A stretch of 13,553 nt of DNA from AC-9 sp051984395 (GTDB lineage: Bacteria; Actinomycetota; Acidimicrobiia; Acidimicrobiales; AC-9). The stretch's first letter is position 1, and each line of letters begins with the position of its first letter. The stretch is taken from the NCBI GenBank assembly GCA_051984395.1, contig JBPYEZ010000085.1, positions 1-13,553 of the forward strand. Direction: 5' to 3'. Under the pieces are notes generated by a model. That model had not been told where the DNA came from. It saw only the letters and a list, made by a program, of their open reading frames with translations, and did not search any database. Position numbers and translations under genes: made by a program. Positions 1 to 4,599 of the stretch are shown here, one piece after another.

Positions 1-576
1 GCGAACGGTCCCGAACGACGCCAGCGACGCCAGGCTCACACCCTTGACACCCGGCATCGCGACATTGGGCACGTTGAGGTTGACGACCGTCGTCTTGGGC
101 GCGTCGACCAGCCACCTGGTCGCCAGCACCGCCATCCGGGCCGCCGTGCCCCAGTGGATCTCCTTCCCGGCACCGGTGCTCACGGCCAACCCCGAGACGC
201 CGAAGTTGGCCGCCGTGAGAGCGGCGCCCACCGTCCCCGAGTGCAGGGTCGACCGGCCCGTGTTGTGTCCGGGATTGATGCCCGAGACCACCAGCTCGGG
301 CGGAGTCCCGAAGCCGCCGAGACGGGCCAGCAGGACGATCAGCGCCGGCGGGCCGTCGACCCCCAGAGCGTCCAGCCCCGGCGACCCGGGCAGTGCCACG
401 GACTCGTAGGAGATCCCCTCGTTCTGGGCGACGGGGCCGATGGCCGAGCTGCTCCCGCTGCAGTCCTCGAGGGGAGCCGCCACCAGGAGATCGTGGCCGT
501 CCTCGGCCAGCGCGCCGGCGAGCGCGGCCAGACCGGGACTGCCGATTCCGTCGTCGTTGGTCACCAGTACGCGCAT
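1..576 (-). CDS. surE: 5'/3'-nucleotidase SurE (partial, C-terminus off the left edge)
   Basis: SurE is a metal-dependent survival phosphatase that removes phosphate from nucleoside 5'- and 3'-monophosphates in the cytoplasm. The frame starts with ATG at 576 and is open for 192 codons to base 1, so the last quarter or so of a typical 250-residue SurE is missing. Family landmarks are clear. MRVLVTNDDGI at residues 1-11 holds the metal-binding Asp pair D8-D9. A Ser-rich loop, CSGSSSAI, lies at 39-46. SGINPGHNTG at 98-107 matches the usual SGIN-G-N-G motif and contains N101. SGTVGAA lies at 113-119, and VVNLNVP follows further on. No clear ribosome site precedes the ATG; the gene lies 22 bases after the upstream small gene and is probably translated from the same message. 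Identification is firm. Confidence 0.95.
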   Translation of the reverse strand, partial: MRVLVTNDDGIGSPGLAALAGALAEDGHDLLVAAPLEDCSGSSSAIGPVAQNEGISYESVALPGSPGLDALGVDGPPALIVLLARLGGFGTPPELVVSGINPGHNTGRSTLHSGTVGAALTAANFGVSGLAVSTGAGKEIHWGTAARMAVLATRWLVDAPKTTVVNLNVPNVAMPGVKGVSLASLASFGTVR

Positions 577-598
577 GTCGCGGGCGGGTTGTGGGTAA

Positions 599-892
599 CT
601 ACGCCTGATCGTCCAGCTCGTCGGCCTCGGGGATCCCGAGATCCCAGTCGAGGAGGAGATTCTCCCGCTCGGCATCCCGGACGACCCGCTCCCGGTTGCG
701 GCGGAACTGCGGGTCGTGAGGCGGCAGCAGCACCAACCGGGCCTGGGTCCGCTGGCGGAACTCCTCAATCAGGGCACGATCGCCGAAATCGGACTGGACC
801 TCCCAGTGAGGGGCCACCGGGCCCAGGTAGACCACCCGAACGTGCCCCCGTGGAGGCTGCGGTGCCTCCTGGTCCTCGGGCAGCTGCGACAT
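599..892 (-). CDS. small conserved-looking hypothetical protein upstream of surE
   Basis: This encodes a soluble protein of 97 residues with no function I recognise. It has an acidic, Gln/Pro-rich N-terminus, a central stretch GHVRVVYLGPVAPHWEV that looks structured, and an Arg/Glu-rich helix around PQFRRNRERVVRDAERENLL. It has no signal peptide, membrane segment or cysteine. The start is set at the ATG at 892 because a strong ribosome site, GAGGAGGAGA, sits two bases upstream. The frame stays open to a GTG at 988, but that codon has no ribosome site and the extension would include the hairpin at 937-956. The gene precedes surE by 22 bases in the same direction, so the two probably form one transcript. 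Confidence 0.75.
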   Translation of the reverse strand: MSQLPEDQEAPQPPRGHVRVVYLGPVAPHWEVQSDFGDRALIEEFRQRTQARLVLLPPHDPQFRRNRERVVRDAERENLLLDWDLGIPEADELDDQA

Positions 893-936
893 GCTCTCCT
901 CCTCGGCTTCGTCGCCGGTCGGGCCCCGTCTTCTCG

Positions 937-956
937 GGCCGGCCTCTCGGCCGGCC
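937..956. repeat. perfect 8-bp inverted repeat with a 4-base loop (leader hairpin)
   Basis: GGCCGGCC at 937-944 and GGCCGGCC at 949-956 flank TCTC. Read as RNA from the minus strand the loop is GAGA, a GNRA-type tetraloop, on an all-GC stem. It lies about 45 bases upstream of the ATG at 892. It could fold in the 5' leader of the small gene and surE. There is no U-run, so it is not a classic terminator. Confidence 0.5.
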
Positions 957-980
957 GTATCGTCTCGGGCCGCCAGGCGG

Positions 981-996
981 TCGAACACAGGTTAGT
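981..996. promoter_or_regulatory. weak LexA/SOS-box-like site
   Basis: The site has a perfect left half TCGAAC, four bases, then GTTAGT. The actinobacterial SOS box is TCGAAC-N4-GTTCGA, so 10 of 12 positions match, with the right half degraded. It lies in the divergent region between the small hypothetical gene (minus) and whiB (plus). Neither is a known SOS gene, so this is only a candidate. Confidence 0.2.
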
Positions 997-1038
997 GGGG
1001 CGCCATCCCCGGACTCGCCGGCCCCGTAGACCATCCCA

Positions 1039-1064
1039 GGAACCAATCGGCCGGTCCCGACGTT
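1039..1064 (+). promoter_or_regulatory. ECF-sigma-type promoter of whiB (GGAAC-N18-GTT)
   Basis: GGAAC at 1039-1043 is followed by exactly 18 bases and then GTT at 1062-1064, in the context CGTTG. This is the layout recognised by actinobacterial SigE/SigH/SigR-type ECF factors. Transcription would start near 1071-1073. That leaves a leader of about 12 bases holding the strong ribosome site GGAGGTGA (1076-1083) before the ATG at 1085. A matching element lies upstream of the ECF sigma gene in this window. Confidence 0.6.
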
Positions 1065-1084
1065 GAGGAAGAAACGGAGGTGAG

Positions 1085-1330
1085 ATGGACACCGAATGGA
1101 TGACAGCGGGCAAGTGCCAGGACATGCCCCCCTCGGTCTTCTTCCCCAACGACGGTGTCGGGGTGGAGGTCGCCCGACGGATCTGCGCCGACTGTCCGGT
1201 GAAGACTGCGTGCCTGGAGTACGCCCTGCTCAACCGGATCGATCACGGTGTCTGGGGCGGTGCCTCCGAGCGCGAGCGCCGGCGGATCGCCCGCCGCCGG
1301 CGGCTCGAAACCGTCACTGACTCCCGCTGA
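1085..1330 (+). CDS. WhiB-family Fe-S transcriptional regulator (81 aa)
   Basis: WhiB proteins carry an oxygen- and NO-sensitive [4Fe-4S] cluster and usually act by binding region 4 of the principal sigma factor. The four cluster cysteines are C11, C34, C37 and C43 (C-X22-C-X2-C-X5-C). The turn motif GVWGG is at 55-59, followed by the usual basic tail rich in Arg (about 62-76) that contacts DNA. The length is typical of small WhiB1-like members, but I cannot assign an exact subclass. The start is fixed by GGAGGTGA at 1076-1083. The coding end overlaps the end of the convergent RseB-like gene by 17 bases. The promoter at 1039-1064 suggests control by an ECF sigma factor, plausibly the one encoded at 2715-3203. 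Confidence 0.93.
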   Translation: MDTEWMTAGKCQDMPPSVFFPNDGVGVEVARRICADCPVKTACLEYALLNRIDHGVWGGASERERRRIARRRRLETVTDSR

Positions 1331-2264
1331 GGGTGTCCACCACCTCGCGCGAGAGCGACCTCAGGTGTCCCAGCAGGCTGAGCTGGTGGGGCTGGGGGAC
1401 CGACCGGGCGGCGTTGCGCACGTCGGCGGAGGGTCCGTCGCCGACCGCCGTGAACACGGTCGGTCCGCTCTGCCAGGTGACCACCTCGCCCCCCGCCCAC
1501 GAGTAGCTGCGCGTCGACGCCGAGAGATGGCCGGGCTGCTCGAAGATCGACAGTCCGTGGACGCCGTCGCTGTAGACGACCCGTAGTCCATCGGAGGCGG
1601 GCTCGGCCTGGATCTGCTGGTATCCGCCGGCCAACCGTGAGGGTGCCGAGTACACCGCCGGTAGCCGAGCGGGGGCGGCCCTGGTGGTGGGCCCGGTCGA
1701 CGATCCGACGGGAGTGCCCGGCGCATGGGTCAGCCGCAGGCTCAGATCGTCGAAGACCATCGACCGCACCACGGAGCCGTGATCGTCGAGCTCGGCCCGG
1801 GAGAGGACCAGGCCGGTGGCCTGGTCGAGGGCGAGGGTCTCGGTGGACCCGGCGCCGGACGAGATCTGCAGCAGAGTCGTCGGACGGCCGGCGATGATCG
1901 GTCCGTTCGTCTCGGTGGTGTGGTACTTGCCTGCGAGTGAGGGCAGCGGCCCGACGTCGGCGGGCCACTCGGCGCCCTGGGGTCCGCCTCGTCCGCCGAT
2001 GTGAACGACACCGTTGGTGCCCTGGACTGGGAGTCGAGCGCTGTGGGCTCCTGACCGGTCGACCCACGAGAACTGCACCAGACCGTCGAAATCGAGCCCC
2101 TCCAGACGCCCGTCGGGGACCACCATCTCGCTCCCGCTCGAGGCGGCCGAACCAGCGGCGCCTGCCGATGACGAACCGGCGCCCACCACCGCGCCGGCGG
2201 TGGGAACGGCGGCGGCGACGCCGGTCACGAGGAGGACGACCGCGCCGACGCGCCGGTGGGTCAT
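1314..2264 (-). CDS. exported RseB/MucB-like sigma-factor regulatory protein
   Basis: The protein has 316 residues and begins with a signal peptide or membrane anchor (MTHRR, then a hydrophobic run to about residue 28), so it should act outside the membrane. A Ser/Ala/Gly linker follows at about 30-46. The central part (about 47-180) resembles the LolA-like fold of MucB/RseB, with the typical LDQATGLVLSRAELDDHG stretch at 146-163 and VVRSMVFDDL at 165-174. A second domain (about 200-275) has the RseB-like VVYSDGVHGLSIFEQPG region. In proteobacteria RseB protects the anti-sigma factor from proteolysis. Here it directly follows the anti-sigma gene with one base between stop and start, which supports the same job. 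Sequence conservation is weak, so the family call rests on pattern and position. Confidence 0.75.
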   Translation of the reverse strand: MTHRRVGAVVLLVTGVAAAVPTAGAVVGAGSSSAGAAGSAASSGSEMVVPDGRLEGLDFDGLVQFSWVDRSGAHSARLPVQGTNGVVHIGGRGGPQGAEWPADVGPLPSLAGKYHTTETNGPIIAGRPTTLLQISSGAGSTETLALDQATGLVLSRAELDDHGSVVRSMVFDDLSLRLTHAPGTPVGSSTGPTTRAAPARLPAVYSAPSRLAGGYQQIQAEPASDGLRVVYSDGVHGLSIFEQPGHLSASTRSYSWAGGEVVTWQSGPTVFTAVGDGPSADVRNAARSVPQPHQLSLLGHLRSLSREVVDTLSGSQ

Positions 2265-2265
2265 C

Positions 2266-2718
2266 TCAGGGACTCGTGCTCGTCGGGACCCCTGCGGGCG
2301 CCATCTCGGTGATGGGGTCGGGACTTGGGGTCGAGGTGGCGTGGATGCGCTCGAAGCGGTTCACGGGCGGGGTGACGCTCTGGCGGGGCGGGCTCAGGGT
2401 GAAGACGAGCGCGGCGACCACACCAGCGATCACCGACGCGCCGGCGATGAGCAGCGTGAGTCGCCGGTGGCGACGCAGCAGGCGGGGGACGAAGCTCTCG
2501 GGCGGCCTGGGCTCCTCGAGACCCCGCAGCAGCTGGCGGGTGCGATCGATCTCGGCGAGCTCCTCGGCACAGACCTGGCAGCCCCGCAGATGACGTCGGG
2601 CGGCGGTCAACTCGTCTGCAGGAAGCTCACCGTCGAGCAGCGAGCTGAGCCGATCGCCCAGATGGCCACCCTCGTGCTCGCCGGCAGGGCGGCCGCCGGG
2701 GGGTTGCGCACCGCTCAC
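2266..2718 (-). CDS. membrane-anchored zinc-finger anti-sigma factor
   Basis: The protein has 150 residues in the ZAS anti-sigma layout. A cytoplasmic domain carries HLRGCQVC at 43-50, giving H43-X3-C47-X2-C50, with H19 upstream as a possible further ligand and the family's DGEL at 29-32. A single membrane segment lies at about 87-108 (LTLLIAGASVIAGVVAALVF), followed by about 40 Pro/Ser/Thr-rich residues outside. It should hold the adjacent ECF sigma factor inactive at the membrane until proteolysis or a redox/zinc change releases it. The start is GTG at 2718, which overlaps the sigma stop in GTGA. This gives translational coupling and a fixed ratio of the two proteins. Confidence 0.9.
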   Translation of the reverse strand: MSGAQPPGGRPAGEHEGGHLGDRLSSLLDGELPADELTAARRHLRGCQVCAEELAEIDRTRQLLRGLEEPRPPESFVPRLLRRHRRLTLLIAGASVIAGVVAALVFTLSPPRQSVTPPVNRFERIHATSTPSPDPITEMAPAGVPTSTSP

Positions 2719-3203
2719 GACAGCGCCTCCCGCAGCAGGGCCCGGCCGCGATGGATCCGGCTGCGAACCGTACCGACGGGAATCCCGAGGGCCTCGCTGA
2801 TCTGCTGGTAAGAGAGCCCGACCACGTCACAGAGGACCACGGCGACGCGAAACTCCTCCGGCACGCGCAGGAGCGCCCGCTCGACGTCGGACGGCAGAGC
2901 CTCGGCCATCAGCTCCTCGTCTGCGGCCGGCGACGTCCCGAAGGCACCTTCGGGCTCTTCTCCGAGAGATGCCGCCGGGCGGCGCCGGCGACGGCGTACG
3001 TCGTCGAGAAAGGCGTTGGTGACGATGCGGCTCAACCATCCCTCCATCGACCCCGGCCGATACGTGCGCAAGCCCTTCCGAACCCGCAAGAGGGTCTCCT
3101 GAACGAGGTCCTGGGCGTCATCGGGGTCTCCGGTCAGGCGGTAGGCGATCGTGTACAGAAACCGGCCGTAGCTGCGAGCGACCCCCTCCCAATCAGGAAC
3201 GAC
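2715..3203 (-). CDS. ECF-type RNA polymerase sigma factor, start codon unresolved
   Basis: The domains are clear. Region 2 (about residues 8-75 from position 3203) includes YGRFLYTIAYRLTGDPDDAQ and DLVQETLLRVRKGL, then the -10-recognition helix WLSRIVTNAFLDDVRRRRRR. Region 4 (about 105-160) has LPSDVERALLRVPEEFR and the helix-turn-helix LSYQQISEALGIPVGTVRSR. The frame is open upstream to a stop at 3344-3342, yet the first ATG/GTG/TTG in frame is TTG at 3089, which would delete a third of region 2. I set the left end at GTC 3203 because GAGGGAG (3218-3212) sits 8 bases before it and the protein then starts V-V-P-D-W-E-G-V-A-R, as expected for this family. GTC is not a normal start codon. The downstream GTGA overlap with the anti-sigma gene confirms the operon. 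Confidence 0.85.
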   Translation of the reverse strand, partial: VVPDWEGVARSYGRFLYTIAYRLTGDPDDAQDLVQETLLRVRKGLRTYRPGSMEGWLSRIVTNAFLDDVRRRRRRPAASLGEEPEGAFGTSPAADEELMAEALPSDVERALLRVPEEFRVAVVLCDVVGLSYQQISEALGIPVGTVRSRIHRGRALLREALS

Positions 3204-3227
3204 CTGGGTCTCTCCCTCAGCTACCTG

Positions 3228-3254
3228 AACGCCGGCAGTGGGCCCACGGGTTCC
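3228..3254 (-). promoter_or_regulatory. ECF-sigma-type autoregulatory promoter (GGAAC-N19-GTT)
   Basis: On the minus strand GGAAC (3254-3250) is followed by 19 bases and GTT (3230-3228), in context GGAACC-N17-CGTT. The whiB promoter at 1039 reads GGAACC-N16-CGTT. Transcription would start near 3219-3222, just before the ribosome-site-like GAGGGAG of the sigma gene. ECF sigma operons commonly drive themselves, so this fits autoregulation. It also places the true start of translation downstream of about 3220. Confidence 0.55.
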
Positions 3255-3352
3255 CGGGGGCGAGCTGGGGTCTGACCACAGGGCCCCTCGGTCACGGCCG
3301 CCACCTGCTCTGATGGCCTCACGGTAGTGTCCCTCGACGGGCTAGTGCTGGA

Positions 3353-4165
3353 GTGCATCCGCTGCTGGAATCCGTCGTCAACCTGAGCGAGGGGCGTCGA
3401 GAGGACGTGATCGCTCGCATCGCGGCCGCAGCAGGTCCGAGCCTGCTCGACGTGCACCGCGACCGGCACCACCACCGGTCGGTGCTCACGCTCGGCGGCC
3501 CCGAGGTCGAGGATGCGGTGCGCGCCGTCAGCAGACGCGCCGTCGAGGAGATCGACATCACCGCCCACGAGGGGGCCCACCCCCGGATGGGAGCCGTCGA
3601 CGTGGTCCCCTTCGTGCCGCTGGACGGAGGGTGCGGCTTCGCCGGCGCCGTCGCCGCCAGGGATCGGTTCGCCTCCTGGGGAGGCAGCGAGCTCGGGCTC
3701 CCCTGCTTCCTGTACGGACCAGAGCGATCGCTCCCGGAGGTGCGCCGGCGGGCATTCCACGACCTTCGGCCGGACACGGGCCCGATGACACCCCATCCGA
3801 CGGCCGGAGCCACCGCCGTGGGCGCCCGCGGCCTCCTCGTGGCCTACAACCTGTGGCTGGTGGACCCCGACGTGTCCCTGGCGCGGGCGCTCGCCGCCGA
3901 GCTGCGCGCTCCCGCAGTCCGCGCCCTGGGTCTCGACGTCGGTGGGCACGCCCAGGTCTCCTGCAACCTCATCGATCCGCTGCGCGCCGGGCCCGCCGAC
4001 GTGTTCGACACCGTGGCCCGCCGGGCCGAGATCGACCGGGCCGAGCTGGTCGGCCTGGTCCCTGCTGCCGTTCTCTCCACGACGCCCGACCGCCGTTGGA
4101 GCGAGCTCGACCTCGATCCGTCCCGGACGATCGAAGCCCGTCTCGAATCAGCGGGGATCCGCTGA
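3353..4165 (+). CDS. ftcD: glutamate formiminotransferase (monofunctional FTCD-like)
   Basis: The enzyme moves the formimino group between formiminoglutamate and tetrahydrofolate in the last steps of histidine breakdown. Some family members also act on 5-formyl-tetrahydrofolate. The start LLESVVNLSEGR (4-15) is the family's opening signature. HHHRSVLTL lies at 39-47, and HPRMGAVDVVPF at 76-87 contains H76, which aligns with the catalytic His of the mammalian enzyme. The protein is 270 residues, shorter than the roughly 325-residue mammalian transferase domain, and has no cyclodeaminase domain. GTG at 3353 is the only start available, since the upstream frame is closed by TGA at 3311 with no ATG or GTG between. 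No other histidine-utilisation gene is in view. The gene converges on a WhiB gene 14 bases away. Confidence 0.88.
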   Translation: MHPLLESVVNLSEGRREDVIARIAAAAGPSLLDVHRDRHHHRSVLTLGGPEVEDAVRAVSRRAVEEIDITAHEGAHPRMGAVDVVPFVPLDGGCGFAGAVAARDRFASWGGSELGLPCFLYGPERSLPEVRRRAFHDLRPDTGPMTPHPTAGATAVGARGLLVAYNLWLVDPDVSLARALAAELRAPAVRALGLDVGGHAQVSCNLIDPLRAGPADVFDTVARRAEIDRAELVGLVPAAVLSTTPDRRWSELDLDPSRTIEARLESAGIR

Positions 4166-4179
4166 GGCTCTGCCCGCCC

Positions 4180-4473
4180 TCAGGCCGAGGACTGCGACAG
4201 AGCCGCCCCCTGTCGCTGGCTCAATGCACGTGCTCGCCGCACCCGGCGCCGCTCCCGCTCGCTCATGCCGCCCCAGATGCCGAACTTCTCACCGTTGGCC
4301 AGCGCGTACTCGAGGCAGTCCTCGCGCACCACGCAGCCTCGGCAGACCTCCTTGGCCTCTCGGGTCGACCCACCCCGCTCCGGAAAGAACAGGTCGGGAT
4401 CGACACCCATGCAGTTGGCCTGGGCCTGCCAGCCGGTCCTCTCGTCGTCGAGCAGCTGCAGCAAGCTCTCCAT
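4180..4473 (-). CDS. whiB2: WhiB-family regulator of the WhiB2/WhmD/WhiD type
   Basis: Four cluster cysteines are present at C21, C44, C47 and C53, with the spacing C-X22-C-X2-C-X5-C. LFFPERGGSTREAK (28-41) is characteristic of the WhiB2/WhiD group, which in mycobacteria and Streptomyces is tied to septation and sporulation. FGIWGGMSERERRR (64-77) and a basic tail follow. The start is taken as ATG 4473 because GGGAGG lies 7 bases upstream; a GTG at 4479 sits almost on top of that ribosome site and is unlikely. The leader contains a perfect 12-base AT-rich palindrome at 4507-4518. The gene is convergent with ftcD and lies downstream of the VWA gene in the same direction, separated from it by 126 bases. 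The ortholog label is inferred from motif wording only. Confidence 0.92.
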   Translation of the reverse strand: MESLLQLLDDERTGWQAQANCMGVDPDLFFPERGGSTREAKEVCRGCVVREDCLEYALANGEKFGIWGGMSERERRRVRRARALSQRQGAALSQSSA

Positions 4474-4506
4474 CGGCACACCTCCCCTCGTCGGCGTGTC
4501 GCACCG

Positions 4507-4518
4507 ATGTAATTACAT
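4507..4518. repeat. perfect AT-rich palindrome upstream of whiB2 (possible operator)
   Basis: ATGTAATTACAT is a perfect 12-base palindrome about 34 bases upstream of the whiB2 ATG. It is the most AT-rich spot in a region of otherwise very high GC. It could be an operator for a dimeric repressor or include the -10 region. I do not see a convincing -35 box at the right distance, so the role is open. Confidence 0.4.
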
Positions 4519-4599
4519 TCATGTCATCATGCTCCTCCGGGCGCGCCGGTGCAAGGGGGGACTTCGGGGGATCGATCGCCGGCGGGTGACCCTGGAGGC

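Noticed and set aside
154..1029. Plus-strand frame of about 290 codons across surE and the small gene
   Set aside because: The product is Arg/Gly/Pro-rich with no domain, while surE motifs are clear on the minus strand.
2715..3089. Sigma factor starting at TTG 3089 as the only canonical start
   Set aside because: This would remove the first third of sigma region 2, which is plainly encoded in the same frame upstream.
3221..3949. Minus-strand frame of 242 codons across the 5' part of ftcD, ending beside the sigma gene
   Set aside because: Most of it is antisense to ftcD and has no domain. Only its last part (GTG 3295 to the stop at 3221) is of interest, as a possible frameshifted N-terminus of the sigma gene, and that is noted separately.
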